From NCBI GenBank assembly GCA_947476335.1, contig CANJQH010000027.1, positions 1 through 39,396 on the forward strand: DNA of 39,396 nucleotides, read 5' to 3'. Of this stretch, positions 1 to 9,841 are shown piece by piece. The stretch's first letter is position 1; each line of letters opens with the position of its first letter. The DNA comes from Anaerolineae bacterium (GTDB taxonomy: Bacteria; Chloroflexota; Anaerolineae; J036; Brachytrichaceae). The position numbers and the translations under genes are program-made. Below the pieces are notes generated by a model. That model was not told where the DNA came from. It was given only the letters and a program-made list of their open reading frames with translations, and made no database searches.

Positions 1-22
1 CAAAGGCGCGACGCAGTCCTAG

Positions 23-41
23 CCCAGACCATCGGTCTGGG
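23..41. terminator. GC-rich hairpin at left edge
   Basis: CCCAGACC and GGTCTGGG form an 8-bp perfect stem around a 3-nt loop. No T-run follows. It may end a gene lying left of the window, but that gene is not visible, so the role is inferred. Confidence 0.35.
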
Positions 42-75
42 ATGCACAACCGCACCCGTGGGAAATTGCTGCGTC

Positions 76-140
76 GCAATGTGGGCGCAATGTGGGCGCA
101 ATGTGGGCGCAATGTGGGCGCAATGTGGGCGCAATGTGGG
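76..140. repeat. 11-bp tandem repeat, about 6 copies
   Basis: The unit GCAATGTGGGC occurs five times exactly (76-86, 87-97, 98-108, 109-119, 120-130), followed by a 10-bp partial copy to 140. The array is non-coding. The period is close to one turn of B-DNA. A second array with the same 11-bp period but a different unit lies on the other side of gyrA (3285-3394). Confidence 0.95.
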
Positions 141-194
141 TTGTAGGCAAGGTTCGCACAGGGCAGACGCTCACAAGTTTTGCCTGGACGGACT

Positions 195-272
195 ACCAGC
201 CCCGAAGGGGCGACGCTGCCCCAGCCCGGGGCGGAGCACCGGAGGTGCGCAAGCCCCGGGGGGTGGTGACGG
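195..272. repeat. GC-rich compound palindrome
   Basis: GCCCC-GAA-GGGGC (199-211) is followed by CCCGGGGC (225-232) pairing with GCCCCGGG (253-260), with a nested GCACC-GGA-GGTGC in the loop (236-248). The composition and layout resemble dispersed GC-rich intergenic palindromes of several bacterial phyla. Only one copy is in this window, so its repeat status is inferred. No gene is supported between 1 and 447. Confidence 0.5.
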
Positions 273-357
273 CCACGCCGCGACGCGCGGTCAACGTTTG
301 CCCCAAACGGCGCACCCCCGCACTCCCTCCCTCTAAGTGAGTCGCCAAAAGTTCTGG

Positions 358-400
358 CGGCAGATTCGCCTCCCGCTTTGCGGGGGAGGCGAATCTGCCG
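358..400. repeat. 17-bp stem hairpin upstream of gyrA
   Basis: Positions 358-374 pair perfectly with 384-400 around a 9-nt loop. It ends about 40 bp before the gyrA -10 box. It could end upstream transcription or extrude as a cruciform under supercoiling, which would matter for gyrase autoregulation; that second idea is inference. Confidence 0.8.
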
Positions 401-437
401 GACAAAACTTATGGACAGGAACTTAGCCACAGCCCGG

Positions 438-443
438 TACAAT
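438..443 (+). promoter_or_regulatory. -10 box of gyrA
   Basis: TACAAT lies 10 nt before the ATG at 454. No convincing Shine-Dalgarno sequence lies between them, so the transcript would be nearly leaderless. No good -35 box is visible; TGGACA at 412-417 would give a 20-bp spacer. Confidence 0.5.
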
Positions 444-453
444 CCGCGTGCCC

Positions 454-3108
454 ATGGCCAAAAAGACCACGCCGCCACAGCCCGAAGCTGCCGCACCACA
501 ACAACCCGACGATCTCGCAATCGGCCGTATTCGCCTCGCCGACATCAACGAGCAGATGCAGCAAAGCTATCTCTCGTACGCCATGTCAGTCATCGTCAGC
601 CGCGCCCTGCCTGACGCGCGCGACGGCCTGAAACCTGTACAGCGTCGCATCCTCTACGTCATGCACGACACCGGCCTGCGCCCGGATGCGCCCTATCGCA
701 AGTCCGCCCGTATCGTCGGCGACGTGCTCGGCAAATATCACCCGCACGGCGATCAGTCCGTCTACGATGCCATGGCCCGCATGGCACAGGATTTCTCCAT
801 GCGCTACCTGCTCGTCGACGGCCAGGGCAATTTCGGCTCCGTCGACGGCGACCCACCAGCTGCCATGCGCTACACCGAGGCGCGCCTCAGCCGGCCGGCC
901 ATGGAACTGCTTGGCGATCTCGAGAAAAACACCGTCCGCTTCAATGACAATTACGATGGCACCACGCAGGAACCGGAGGTCATGCCGGCCGCCCTGCCTA
1001 ATCTCATCCTGAACGGCGCCACCGGCATCGCCGTCGGCATGGCCACCAACATTCCGCCCCACAATATGGGCGAAATCATCGACGCGACGATGCTCATGAT
1101 CGAACGCATCGCCAGCTCGCGCGGCGCCTCGCGCCGCCTGCAGGAGGGCGCACTGCCCGAAGCCGACGTCGACGTCGACGAGCTCATGCAGTTCGTCAAA
1201 GGCCCGGATTTCCCCACCGGCGGCATCGTCTTCCGCTACGACGCGCGCGTCGAAGGCGGCGACGCGATTCGCACTGCCTACGCCACGGGCCGCGGCAAGC
1301 TCGTCGTGCAGGCCAAAGCGCACATTGAAGAAGGCACGCGCGGTCGCTCTCACATCATCGTCAGCGAACTGCCCTACGCCGTTAATAAAAGCGCACTCAT
1401 CGAGCGCATCGCCGAACTCGTCCAGGACGAAAAAGTCGTCGGCATCACGGATATTCACGACGAATCCGACCGCCGCGGCATGCGCATCGTCATCGACATC
1501 AACAAAAATGATGATCCGCGCAAAGTCCTCGCCGCCCTCTATAAATACACCAATATGCGCACCTCGTTCGGCATCATCATGCTGTCCCTGGTGAATGGCG
1601 AGCCGCGCATCCTCTCGCTCAAACGCATGCTACAGGTGTTCATCGAACATCGCCTCATTGTCATCAAACGACGCAGCGAGTTTGATCTCGAACGCGCTCG
1701 TGAGCGCGCGCATATCCTCGAAGGCCTCGTCAAGGCGCTCGACACGATCGACGTCATTATTAAACTCATCCGCACCAGCCGCGACACAGAGGCCGCCCGC
1801 CTCGGCCTGATCAATAAGCTCGGCTTCTCCGAGGTGCAGGCCCACGCCATCCTCGATATGCCACTGCGCCGCCTCACACAGCTCGATCGCAACAAGCTCG
1901 AAGAGGAACTCAACGAAAAGCGCAAACTGATCAAATCGATCGAAGATCTGCTCAAAAACCCGATCAAAATCCTCGGCATCATCAAAAGGGAACTGGCTTC
2001 CCTGCGCGAACGCTTCGCAGACCCGCGCCGCACCGCCATCGTCGCCAACGAAACCGAAGCCAAAGCCGCACCAGCCGCATCCACGCCGCCGAAGAAGGGC
2101 GACAAAAACGCCCCGCTGCCGCCCGCCACGAAACAGCCGAAACGCGCTGCCGAAGACTTCCCACTCACCGTGCACGAGCTGCTGCCCAGCGAACAGGCAT
2201 ACGTCGTCGTCGGACAGAACGGCCGCATCGGCCGCACATCCGCCGCACCCCGCCCAACCGCCGCCGCACAGGTCGCACCAATCGCCGTGGTGCGCTGCGC
2301 CACACGCGACTTGCTCTATCTCATCGGCTCGTCTGGCAAAGGCATCGTGCTGCAGGTCGGCAACCTGCCACAAGAGGACGTAACCACTGGCGCCGGCGCG
2401 CAGCTCCACGTCATCTCCGGCCTCGCCGAAGGGGATGAGATCGTCGGCGCCTTCGCCATCGACACATCAAAGCCTCATTCCGCCAGCTCGAGCGACGGCG
2501 AAAGCGGCCCCTTTCTCATCTGCGTCACCACCAGCGGCATGATCAAACGCAGCACGATCTCAACGCTGCCGCGTGCCCCAGGCCAGATCTTCACCGCCCA
2601 GATCGTCGGCGATGACACCTGCGCCGTCGCCCGCCTCTCGCAGGGCGCCGAAGACGTCCTCGTCTTCACACAGCTCGGGATGGCCATCCGCTTCACCCAG
2701 GAATCGGTGCGCCCAATGGGCCTCGCCGCTGCCGGCGTCGTCGGCATCAAACTCGAAAAGAAGGACGTCGTGCTCGCCATGGATCTCATCGATCCGCAAA
2801 AAAAGGATCGCAGCGTCGTCCTCGGCGCCACGGATGGGCGCGTCAAACGCGTCGCCTTCAAGGAATTCCCCACACAGGGCCGCGGCGGCAAAGGCGTGCT
2901 CTCCACTGCGCTGCGCAAAGGCTCCACCATCGCAGACGCACTCGTCGCCACCCCCGAAGACACCATCATCTACGTCACCAGCAAGGGCGGCGTCAAATCG
3001 CTCAAAGCGAAAAACCTCACCCAACGCGGCCGCCCCGCCGAAGGCGACGAAACCATCGCACTCTCATCCAGGGAACGCCTCGTGCGCGTCGTCCGTGTCG
3101 AAGATTGA
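454..3108 (+). CDS. gyrA: DNA gyrase subunit A
   Basis: This is the cleavage and religation subunit of type IIA topoisomerase, which introduces negative supercoils with GyrB. The breakage-reunion domain starts near residue 25. The catalytic tyrosine is Y140 in [11 protein letters not shown]. The C-terminal beta-pinwheel carries a GyrA box, QGRGGKG (about residues 808-814), which separates it from ParC. A low-complexity Ala/Pro/Lys linker (about 531-575) joins the two halves. In the quinolone-determining region the motif is [10 protein letters not shown]: the position equal to E. coli Ser83 is Gln101, while the Asp87 equivalent (D105) is kept. The length of 884 aa is normal. A GTG at 448 is an alternative start two codons upstream; I prefer ATG 454 because of the -10 spacing. 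gyrB is not in the window. Confidence 0.96.
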   Translation: MAKKTTPPQPEAAAPQQPDDLAIGRIRLADINEQMQQSYLSYAMSVIVSRALPDARDGLKPVQRRILYVMHDTGLRPDAPYRKSARIVGDVLGKYHPHGDQSVYDAMARMAQDFSMRYLLVDGQGNFGSVDGDPPAAMRYTEARLSRPAMELLGDLEKNTVRFNDNYDGTTQEPEVMPAALPNLILNGATGIAVGMATNIPPHNMGEIIDATMLMIERIASSRGASRRLQEGALPEADVDVDELMQFVKGPDFPTGGIVFRYDARVEGGDAIRTAYATGRGKLVVQAKAHIEEGTRGRSHIIVSELPYAVNKSALIERIAELVQDEKVVGITDIHDESDRRGMRIVIDINKNDDPRKVLAALYKYTNMRTSFGIIMLSLVNGEPRILSLKRMLQVFIEHRLIVIKRRSEFDLERARERAHILEGLVKALDTIDVIIKLIRTSRDTEAARLGLINKLGFSEVQAHAILDMPLRRLTQLDRNKLEEELNEKRKLIKSIEDLLKNPIKILGIIKRELASLRERFADPRRTAIVANETEAKAAPAASTPPKKGDKNAPLPPATKQPKRAAEDFPLTVHELLPSEQAYVVVGQNGRIGRTSAAPRPTAAAQVAPIAVVRCATRDLLYLIGSSGKGIVLQVGNLPQEDVTTGAGAQLHVISGLAEGDEIVGAFAIDTSKPHSASSSDGESGPFLICVTTSGMIKRSTISTLPRAPGQIFTAQIVGDDTCAVARLSQGAEDVLVFTQLGMAIRFTQESVRPMGLAAAGVVGIKLEKKDVVLAMDLIDPQKKDRSVVLGATDGRVKRVAFKEFPTQGRGGKGVLSTALRKGSTIADALVATPEDTIIYVTSKGGVKSLKAKNLTQRGRPAEGDETIALSSRERLVRVVRVED

Positions 3109-3211
3109 CCCAGCCCGGCAAGGGCCTGCTTCATTTCAGCCAGGACTTGTCCCAACAAGGTGACACTGGCTGACGGTGCGGCGCATGTGCAGCACGTAAT
3201 GGAAAACAAAC

Positions 3212-3250
3212 AACAGACGCCTGATAAATCAGGCGCCTGCTGTTATCTTT
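3212..3250 (+). terminator. Terminator downstream of gyrA
   Basis: CGCCTGAT (3218-3225) and ATCAGGCG (3228-3235) make the core, extended by AACAG and CTGTT across an internal loop, then TATCTTT. A second hairpin with a 10-bp stem (ACGACGGTTG 3264-3273 with 3280-3289) follows. Both lie between convergent gyrA and clpC. Confidence 0.6.
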
Positions 3251-3284
3251 CGTTGGTTGATCAACGACGGTTGGTCGATCAACC

Positions 3285-3394
3285 GTCGTCGATTCGTCGT
3301 CGATTTGTCGTCGATTCGTCGTCGATTTGTCGTCGATTTGTCGTCGATTTGTCGTCGATTTGTCGTCGATTTGTCGTCAAATCGTCGTCAATTT
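3285..3394. repeat. 11-bp tandem repeat, 10 copies
   Basis: The unit GTCGTCGATTT (or -TTC) repeats eight times from 3285 to 3372. Two variant units follow, GTCGTCAAATC and GTCGTCAATTT (3373-3394). The last unit contains the clpC stop codon (3388-3390). The array therefore reaches into the 3' end of clpC. Confidence 0.95.
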
Positions 3395-6039
3395 GACGCG
3401 AACAACATTCCTTCCGCACCACCCGGTGCTTCAATTACTGGGGCTTCACTTACTGGTGCTTCACTTACTGGTGCTTCACTCGTCGCAACCGACGAGTCGA
3501 AAGTGAGCTGGCCATCGCTCAGCCCGATCTTCACCGTGCTGTCCGATTGGAAACGCCCTCCCAGCAGGCCATCGGACAGAATATCCTCGACCTCGCTCTG
3601 GATCACGCGGCGCAGCGGACGCGCACCGTAGTCCGGGTCGTAGCCCTTCTCACCCAACCACGCTTTCGCTTCGTCGCTCACATCCAGCGTCAGATTGTGC
3701 TCGCCCAGGCGCTTCTGCACCTTGTTCAGCTCAAGCGTCACAATCTGCCCGATCTGCTCTTTTGTCAATGAGCGGAACACGATCGTCGCATCGACACGGT
3801 TGAGAAATTCCGGCCGGAACACGCGCTTCAACTGATCAAGCAGCTTCTGCTTCACCTCGCTGAACTGCTGCTCGACTTCCTTGATCTCATCTTTCTTCAA
3901 CGCAAAGCCGAGTTTCGCCTCGCGCTTGATCATCTCCGCACCAACGTTGCTCGTCATGATGATGCAGGCATTACGGAAGTCGACCTTGCGGCCGCGCGCG
4001 TCGCTCAGACGCCCTTCTTCCATGATCTGCAGCAGCATGTTGAACACCTCGGGGTGCGCCTTCTCGATCTCGTCGAACACCACAATGGTGTACGGACGGC
4101 GGCGGATCGCCTCGGTGAGCTGGCCCGCATCTTCATAGCCGACATATCCAGGCGGCGCACCGACAAGGCGCGCAACCGTGTGCCGCTCCATGAATTCGCT
4201 CATGTCCAGCGTCAACAGCGCATCTTCACTGCCGAACATCTGCTCAGCCAGCGCCTTTGTCAACTCAGTCTTGCCCACACCCGTCGGGCCCAGGAAGATG
4301 AACGAACCCAGCGGCCGTTTCGGATCTTTCAGACCGACGCGCGCGCGCCGCATCGCCTTCGCGATCGCCACCACCGCTTCGTCCTGGCCAATGATGCGCT
4401 TGTGCAGCTCCTCTTCAAGATGCGTCAGCTTCTCCTGCTCCGTCGCTGCAATACGTCTCACCGGAATGCCCGTCCACATCGCCACCACTTCAGCGATGTC
4501 GTCCGGATTGACCTCCGGCCCTTCGGCCTTGTGGTCGAAATTGTTGCGCAGCGCATCAATCTGCTCCTGCAACGCCGCTTCCTGCGCGCGCAGGTCAGTC
4601 ACTTCGTCATCGCGCGAATCATCCATCGCATGCTGACGCTGTTTTTCGAGATTGCGCAAATCACGGAATGCCTTCTGCAAATTGATCGACTGCGGCGACT
4701 TATACATGCGCACCCGCGACGCCGATTCGTCGATCAGGTCGATCGCCTTGTCCGGCAGGAAACGATCCGGCACGTAACGCGACGAGAACTGCACAGCCGC
4801 CTTCACTGCCTCGTCACTGATGCGCAGCTTGTGATGCGCCTCATAGGCACCCTTCACACCAGCCAGAATTTCGATCGTCATCTCCGGCGTCGGCTCGTCG
4901 ACATACACCGGCTGGAAGCGCCGCTCGAGCGCAGCATCGCTCTCGATATGCTTGCGATACTCGTTCAGCGTCGTCGCACCAATACACTGAAATTCGCCGC
5001 GCGCCAACGCCGGCTTCAGAATATTCGCCGCGTCCACGCTGCTGCCCGCAGCACCCGCTCCGACAAGCATGTGCACTTCGTCAATGAACAAAATCGTGTC
5101 GCTGCTCTTGACCTCGTCGATCACGCGCTTCAGACGCTCCTCGAACTGGCCGCGATACATCGTGCCCGCCACCAGCGAGCCGACATCGAGCTGCATCACG
5201 CGCTTGCCCAGCAACGGCTCCGGCGTCTGCCCCGCCACGATGCGCTGCGCCAATCCTTCAATGATGGCCGTCTTGCCCACACCAGGCTCGCCGATCAGAC
5301 AAGGGTTGTTCTTCGTGCGGCGTGCCAACACCTGAATTACGCGCTCAATCTCCGTCTCACGGCCAATCACAGGATCGAGTTTGCCACCCTCGGCCAGCGC
5401 CGTGAGATCCGTCGCCAACTGATCGAGCGACGGTGTCTTAGCGCGTTCCTTCTTGGACGAGGACGGCGCAGCACCCGCAGGCGCCGCCGCCTTCTCAGAT
5501 GATTTGCCGCCGGCCGCCGGCGTCGCACCACCCTCGCTCTGCTGTTCTTGCTGCACAGCGCGCAACGTCTCGCGACGGATGCGCTCACTCGTCAGCCCAA
5601 GCTGGCGCAACACATCAATCGCTACGCCGTCACCCTGGCGAATCAGGCCGAGCAGCAAATGTTCCGTGCTGATGAATGCATGGCCCAGTTTGCGCGCCTC
5701 ATCTACTGCGAACTCAATCACCTGCTTCGTGCGCGGCGTGAGATCAATCCGTCGCTCAGATGCAGACCGACGGCCGACGCCCGTCATGCGCTCGACCATC
5801 TCGGCAACGCGTTCGGGCTTCGCACCAAGCTCGCGCAATACGCGGCCGGCAATGCCATTCTCCTCTCGCACCAGCCCCAGCAACAAATGCTCGGTGCCGA
5901 TGTAGTTGTGTGAAAGGCGCTCCGCTTCTTCCTGCGCGATCGCGAGCACACGTCGTGCACGCTGCGTGAATCGCTGCAATTTGTCTCCGTTTGCCACAAA
6001 TCCACCTCGTTGAATCCGGGCATTCTCGCCCGCCGTCAT
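3388..6039 (-). CDS. clpC: ATP-dependent Clp protease ATP-binding subunit ClpC
   Basis: This is a Hsp100 unfoldase that feeds proteins to ClpP. Two Clp-N repeats (about 22-160) each contain a TEHLLLGL motif. A Ser/Ala-rich linker precedes AAA-1, whose Walker A is GEPGVGKT at about 250-257, with Walker B LFIDEVH. A middle coiled-coil region (about 445-520) leads to AAA-2 with GPTGVGKT near 584 and [13 protein letters not shown]. The tripeptide LGF in [11 protein letters not shown] fits the ClpP-docking loop. The C-terminus carries short SEAPV repeats coded by 15-bp DNA repeats (about 3424-3480). ATG 6039 lies 9 nt after a TATAAC box (leaderless). An in-frame GTG at 5997 has GAGGTGG four nt upstream and would give the more usual N-terminus. 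No CIRCE or CtsR operator is evident. Confidence 0.96.
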   Translation of the reverse strand: MTAGENARIQRGGFVANGDKLQRFTQRARRVLAIAQEEAERLSHNYIGTEHLLLGLVREENGIAGRVLRELGAKPERVAEMVERMTGVGRRSASERRIDLTPRTKQVIEFAVDEARKLGHAFISTEHLLLGLIRQGDGVAIDVLRQLGLTSERIRRETLRAVQQEQQSEGGATPAAGGKSSEKAAAPAGAAPSSSKKERAKTPSLDQLATDLTALAEGGKLDPVIGRETEIERVIQVLARRTKNNPCLIGEPGVGKTAIIEGLAQRIVAGQTPEPLLGKRVMQLDVGSLVAGTMYRGQFEERLKRVIDEVKSSDTILFIDEVHMLVGAGAAGSSVDAANILKPALARGEFQCIGATTLNEYRKHIESDAALERRFQPVYVDEPTPEMTIEILAGVKGAYEAHHKLRISDEAVKAAVQFSSRYVPDRFLPDKAIDLIDESASRVRMYKSPQSINLQKAFRDLRNLEKQRQHAMDDSRDDEVTDLRAQEAALQEQIDALRNNFDHKAEGPEVNPDDIAEVVAMWTGIPVRRIAATEQEKLTHLEEELHKRIIGQDEAVVAIAKAMRRARVGLKDPKRPLGSFIFLGPTGVGKTELTKALAEQMFGSEDALLTLDMSEFMERHTVARLVGAPPGYVGYEDAGQLTEAIRRRPYTIVVFDEIEKAHPEVFNMLLQIMEEGRLSDARGRKVDFRNACIIMTSNVGAEMIKREAKLGFALKKDEIKEVEQQFSEVKQKLLDQLKRVFRPEFLNRVDATIVFRSLTKEQIGQIVTLELNKVQKRLGEHNLTLDVSDEAKAWLGEKGYDPDYGARPLRRVIQSEVEDILSDGLLGGRFQSDSTVKIGLSDGQLTFDSSVATSEAPVSEAPVSEAPVIEAPGGAEGMLFASN

Positions 6040-6048
6040 TAGAGCTGC

Positions 6049-6054
6049 GTTATA
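6049..6054 (-). promoter_or_regulatory. -10 box of clpC
   Basis: On the minus strand TATAAC lies 9 nt before the ATG at 6039, a spacing that puts the transcription start at or next to the start codon. No -35 box at standard distance is clear. The rest of 6055-6311 shows no gene or clear motif. Confidence 0.5.
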
Positions 6055-6311
6055 GGTTTCCCTAGACTAGACAACATGAGTATAAAGCCGTCGTTTCCCC
6101 ACCCAACGCACAAACGCACCGCCACACCAGAGGCACTCACCGCGCAGCGCGCAGATTCAGCCCCGCAGGCGCCTGGACTTTGGCCGAGATCATGGGCATC
6201 ACACACATTTCGCTAATTTTCGCCAGTTGTTAGGCGGGTTGCGCCAATCGTGAAAAATCCCAGGGTGAAATTTCCGCTCGGCTCTCACAAAAACAAACAA
6301 GCTCCGGAAAA

Positions 6312-6343
6312 CAAAAAAACGGGCGCACCGAAATGCGCCCGTT
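6312..6343 (-). terminator. Rho-independent terminator of the S1-like gene
   Basis: On the minus strand AACGGGCGCA and TGCGCCCGTT (6334-6343 and 6318-6327) form a 10-bp perfect stem with a 6-nt loop, followed by a run of Ts interrupted by one G. It starts 14 bp after the stop codon of the S1-like gene. Confidence 0.9.
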
Positions 6344-6356
6344 CCTTATCTTCGAA

Positions 6357-7565
6357 TCAGGCCTGTTCGTCCAGGTCTTCTTCGATTTCTTCTTCACCCT
6401 GCCAGTCGCTATCCGCGTACTTCGGATCGTTCACGCGGCGCAGGCTCAGTGCAATACGTCGCGCATCTGCGTCTACACGCAGAACGCGCAGCGTCAGCTC
6501 CTGACCTTCCTTCACTATCTCACGCGGGTTGGTGATCTGGCGATCCGACAGTTCGGAAAGCGGGATCAGACCTTCGATCGCTTCATCGTCCTTCAAACGG
6601 GCAAACACGCCATGCTTGTTGTGGACTTTGATGACCTCAGCTTCAACCAGCTGACCGGTGCGGTACTTTTTGTCGATGCGCGACCAAGGATCGCTCTGCA
6701 GCGCCTTGAGGCTCAGAGCAATGCGTCCAGCGTCTTTTTCGACACTGAGCACCTTGACCTTAACCTTCTGGCCTTCTTTGAGCAGCTCACTCGGATGCTT
6801 GATACGCGTATGCGAAAGCTCCGAGAGGTGGATCATGCCATCCGCACCGCCCAGGTCGACGAAGGCGCCGAATTCCTTGACGCTGCTGACGATGCCTTCC
6901 AGCACCTGTCCAGGCTCAATCGATGCCAGCAGCTTGTCCTTCAGCTGCGTGCGCGCTTCCTTCGCAGCGGCGCGTTCGCTCAGGATCAGGCGGTTGCGAT
7001 CACGGTCGATCTCCACCACTTTGATCAGAGCTTTTTGCCCCACAAGCTTCTGGAAACGCTGTTCCGGTGGTAGTGCTTCTTCGCCCAGCATGCGCTGGTG
7101 CGAAAGGCTTAGCTGTGATGCAGGCACAAAGCCACGCAATCGGCCAACCTTGATAATCACTCCACCTTTATTGAAGCCGGCAATCATCGTCTCGAGCGCT
7201 TCCTGTTTTTGGAACAGCTCTTCGGCGTATCGCCAGTCCTTCTCAGCTACGGCCTTTGCCAACGACAGAACGACGTTGCCGTTCTGATCCTCAGGTTGAA
7301 CGACGTAGGCATACACCTCGTCCCCAACCTTCAAGGCCGAGCGCACATCCTTCGGAAGTGCCTCGATGTCCTTTCCGTAAACGATGCCTTCCGACTTGGC
7401 ACCTAGTTCGATCAGAATCTCACGTTCGGCGATCGAGATGATCCTACCGGCAACGAGTTGATCGCGTTCGAAATTGCTAACCGAACTCTGCGACAGATGA
7501 TCGGCGAGCATTGCGGAAAAATCTTCCCCCATATCGGCGCTGGAGGGCGTCCCCTTGGTCTCCAT
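6357..7565 (-). CDS. Ribosomal protein S1-like, four S1 domains
   Basis: Four S1 RNA-binding domains in 402 aa fit the short bacterial S1 (RpsA-type) that helps mRNA bind the 30S subunit. Domains run at about 38-105, 120-190, 206-275 and 292-362. Domain 3 has the canonical KEFGAFVDLGGADGMIHLSELS pattern and domain 4 HNKHGVFARL. The tail is acidic (GEEEIEEDLDEQA). ATG 7565 is chosen because it is the first start after a TATAAT box at 7605-7610; a longer reading from GTG 7613 would overlap that box. M28 (7532) is a further possible start. It is divergent from tsaC2 and upstream of clpC, but its own terminator separates the two. Confidence 0.9.
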   Translation of the reverse strand: METKGTPSSADMGEDFSAMLADHLSQSSVSNFERDQLVAGRIISIAEREILIELGAKSEGIVYGKDIEALPKDVRSALKVGDEVYAYVVQPEDQNGNVVLSLAKAVAEKDWRYAEELFQKQEALETMIAGFNKGGVIIKVGRLRGFVPASQLSLSHQRMLGEEALPPEQRFQKLVGQKALIKVVEIDRDRNRLILSERAAAKEARTQLKDKLLASIEPGQVLEGIVSSVKEFGAFVDLGGADGMIHLSELSHTRIKHPSELLKEGQKVKVKVLSVEKDAGRIALSLKALQSDPWSRIDKKYRTGQLVEAEVIKVHNKHGVFARLKDDEAIEGLIPLSELSDRQITNPREIVKEGQELTLRVLRVDADARRIALSLRRVNDPKYADSDWQGEEEIEEDLDEQA

Positions 7566-7604
7566 ACTTAACGGTGCTGTTCCTTCGGCGTAAAGATAAG
7601 AGGG

Positions 7605-7634
7605 ATTATACACACCGTATCTTTATGCGCACAA
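7605..7634 (-). promoter_or_regulatory. Promoter of the S1-like gene
   Basis: On the minus strand TATAAT (7610-7605) is a consensus -10 box. TTGTGC (7634-7629) lies 18 bp upstream as a fair -35. The leader would be about 30 nt. This promoter faces away from that of tsaC2 inside the same 98-bp region. Confidence 0.6.
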
Positions 7635-7650
7635 CGAATTTGCAATCTTC

Positions 7651-7656
7651 TAGAAT
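7651..7656 (+). promoter_or_regulatory. -10 box of tsaC2
   Basis: TAGAAT lies 7 nt before ATG 7664, which implies a leaderless mRNA. No standard -35 is clear. Confidence 0.55.
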
Positions 7657-7663
7657 TCGTCTG

Positions 7664-8725
7664 ATGTCCCGCACGATCATTCATCTCATCGATCCCATCC
7701 ATCCGGCCCCCGCTTTCATCAACGAAGCCGCCGCTGTCATTCAGCACGGCGGCCTCGTCGCATTTCCAACGGAGACGGTTTACGGCCTCGGCGCCGATGC
7801 GCTCGACGCACACGCCGCCGCGCGCATCTTCGAAGCCAAACAACGCGCACTCAACGACCCACTCATTGTGCATGTCCATGAACCGCAGCTCGACGCACTC
7901 GTCGACCTCGCCGCGCTCACGAATACCCAGCGCCGCGATCTACAGACGCTCACGGATGCGTTCTGGCCCGGCCCGCTCACGCTCGTGCTGCCAAAGCGCG
8001 CCCACGTCCCCAGCGTCATCTCCGCCGGCCTCGACACCATTGCCGTGCGCATGCCCGATCACCCCGTCGCCCGCGCACTCATCGCCGCCGCACGCACACC
8101 CATCGCCGCACCCAGCGCCAATCTCTTCGGCCACGTCAGCCCTACCACCGCACAACACGTGCTCGACGATCTCGACGGCCGCTTCGACATGCTGCTCGAT
8201 GGTGGCCCAACGCGCATCGGCGTCGAATCAACTGTGCTCAGCCTGCTGCACTCCCCGCCACGCATCCTTCGCCCCGGCGGCATCACCCGCGAAATGCTGC
8301 TCGCACTCGGCATTCCCGCCGAACGCGCGCCACACAGTTCACATTCCGATTCACCCGACACAGACGCACAGCTCGCACCAGGTATGCTCACGTCGCATTA
8401 TGCACCGCGCGCCACGCTCGAAATCGCCCCCAGCCTCGCCGCACTCCGCAAACGCTGCGCCGAACTCGCCAGCCACAATACTCGCATCGGCATACTGCTC
8501 ACCTCCGCACAAATTACCCAGTGCCCAGACCTGCATCCACAGTTCGACCTCGGCGCCTCGCTCGACGACATCGCCCGCTCACTCTACGCCGGCCTGCGCG
8601 CGCTCGATGACGCCGCCGTCGATGTCATCCTCGTCACACGTATCCCGCCAGACGGCCTCGGCGACGCACTCGCAGATCGGCTTGGGCGAGCGGCGGGGCG
8701 GAAAGTGGATAGTGATGGTGGATAG
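7664..8725 (+). CDS. L-threonylcarbamoyladenylate synthase (YrdC plus Sua5 domains)
   Basis: The enzyme makes threonylcarbamoyl-AMP from threonine, bicarbonate and ATP for the t6A37 modification of ANN-decoding tRNAs. The YrdC domain covers about 1-205: AFPTETVYGLGADA (33-46), the KQRALNDPLIVH loop (59-70) and SANLFGHVSPT. A C-terminal Sua5 domain follows a typical APGMLTSHYAPRA linker. The 353-aa length matches the two-domain TsaC2/Sua5 type. The start at 7664 gives the family N-terminus; upstream in-frame sequence would run back through the divergent promoter region. The last codons lie inside the hairpin at 8704-8752. Confidence 0.92.
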   Translation: MSRTIIHLIDPIHPAPAFINEAAAVIQHGGLVAFPTETVYGLGADALDAHAAARIFEAKQRALNDPLIVHVHEPQLDALVDLAALTNTQRRDLQTLTDAFWPGPLTLVLPKRAHVPSVISAGLDTIAVRMPDHPVARALIAAARTPIAAPSANLFGHVSPTTAQHVLDDLDGRFDMLLDGGPTRIGVESTVLSLLHSPPRILRPGGITREMLLALGIPAERAPHSSHSDSPDTDAQLAPGMLTSHYAPRATLEIAPSLAALRKRCAELASHNTRIGILLTSAQITQCPDLHPQFDLGASLDDIARSLYAGLRALDDAAVDVILVTRIPPDGLGDALADRLGRAAGRKVDSDGG

Positions 8726-8790
8726 ATTTACTATCCACCATCACTATCCACTATCCACTTTCCACTTTCCACTATCACTATCCACTACCT
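8704..8790. terminator. 22-bp hairpin and heptamer repeats between convergent genes
   Basis: Positions 8704-8725 pair perfectly with 8731-8752 around the loop ATTTA. The right arm runs into heptamers: ACTATCC (8743, 8750), ACTTTCC (8757, 8764), ACTATCA (8771). The hairpin includes the tsaC2 stop codon and ends 43 bp before the GH5 stop, so it probably works as a bidirectional terminator. No classical T-run is present. Confidence 0.75.
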
Positions 8791-8794
8791 ACCA

Positions 8795-9841
8795 CTACCT
8801 ACTCCCCACAAGCGCCTGCCTGAGCTCGCTCACCCACGCCCCCCGCGCGCGGTCATACACGCCGAAGCCGGCGCCGAATTCCCAATACGCCCACGCGATT
8901 CCGCGCTTCTCCGCCGAACGCGCTACCCACGCCGTCCAGCGCGCACGCGCGTTCAGATCCGCTTTCGAGTACGCACCAAATTCGCCCAGCCACACCGGCC
9001 GTTTGTTCGCACGCGACCACTCGGCAACTTTGTCGAAATCAAATGTGATGTACGCCTTGTCACTGCCGCTGCCCTTCCAGTCAGTCCCAAGCCAGCCAGC
9101 GCTGTCGTTTACCCACTCCGCACCCTGATGCGTAAACTGAAACGGCAGGTAGTAATGAAACGTCGCAATCAAATGCCGGTCGCTCTCCGGCAGCTTGAGT
9201 TCGAGCAGGCCCTTGACGCTGTTCCAGTCCACGCCGCCAACGATCACCGTGCGCGTCGGGTTCGTCTCACGCACCGCCGCCAGCGCCTCACCAAACAGCT
9301 TCGACCACGCAGCGCTCGGCAGGCCGTTCGGCTCGTTGCACAGCTCGAACAACACGCCGTTCGGCCGATTGCGATAGCGCACCGCAATCTGCCGCCACAG
9401 CGCCACGAAGCGCGCCCCCTGCGCATCAGGCGCGGTCATCAGCTCATCGTAGTGATGCATGTTCACCACGATGTTCAATCCACGCTGCGTCGCCTGCTCG
9501 ATCGCCCAGTCGACGCGTGCGAAGAACGCCTCATCGATCGCATACGGCGCCGTCGCCTGTGCGTGCGCCGACCAGCGCACCGGCAGACGAATCGTCTCAA
9601 AGCCGCCCTCTTTCACTAAATCGAAATAGCGCTCCTCAAGCGTCATCCCCCATTCGCCCTCGTTCGGCGCCTCGAGCGCGTTGCCGAAGTTCACCCCGCG
9701 CCCCAGCCGCTTCACCTGCTCAAACGCGTCGATCGATTGCGGCGCTCCGTCGGCTGCCGTCCGTCGGCCGTCGTCCGTCGTCGGCCGTCCTCCGCCGCAC
9801 GCCGCCAGCAGCAGCGCCATGCCCACGAGCAGCGCCCGCAT
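8795..9841 (-). CDS. GH5-type glycoside hydrolase lipoprotein
   Basis: A 348-aa secreted hydrolase of the cellulase/endoglucanase (GH5) fold. The N-terminus is a lipoprotein signal with lipobox LAAC (cysteine 15), followed by a low-complexity RPTTDDGRRTAADG spacer coded by short DNA repeats. Family motifs are present: RLPVRW (85-90), NMHHYDEL, the acid/base Glu170 in FELCNEPNG and the nucleophile Glu287 in WLGEFGAYSK. Substrate (cellulose, xyloglucan, mannan or other beta-glucan) cannot be told. The ATG shares its A with the pyrB stop (TGATG at 9843-9839), so translation is probably coupled to pyrB, an odd partner for a secreted hydrolase. Confidence 0.88.
   Translation of the reverse strand: MRALLVGMALLLAACGGGRPTTDDGRRTAADGAPQSIDAFEQVKRLGRGVNFGNALEAPNEGEWGMTLEERYFDLVKEGGFETIRLPVRWSAHAQATAPYAIDEAFFARVDWAIEQATQRGLNIVVNMHHYDELMTAPDAQGARFVALWRQIAVRYRNRPNGVLFELCNEPNGLPSAAWSKLFGEALAAVRETNPTRTVIVGGVDWNSVKGLLELKLPESDRHLIATFHYYLPFQFTHQGAEWVNDSAGWLGTDWKGSGSDKAYITFDFDKVAEWSRANKRPVWLGEFGAYSKADLNARARWTAWVARSAEKRGIAWAYWEFGAGFGVYDRARGAWVSELRQALVGSR

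Noticed and set aside
76..140. CRISPR-like array
   Set aside because: The units are 11 bp and directly adjacent without spacers; the same holds at 3285-3394.
586..1458. 290-residue minus-strand frame inside gyrA
   Set aside because: Antisense shadow of the conserved gyrA breakage-reunion domain.
4054..5502. 482-residue open frame opposite clpC
   Set aside because: It is Arg/His-rich, has no recognisable domain, and lies entirely antisense to well-conserved clpC motifs; it is a product of high GC and codon bias.
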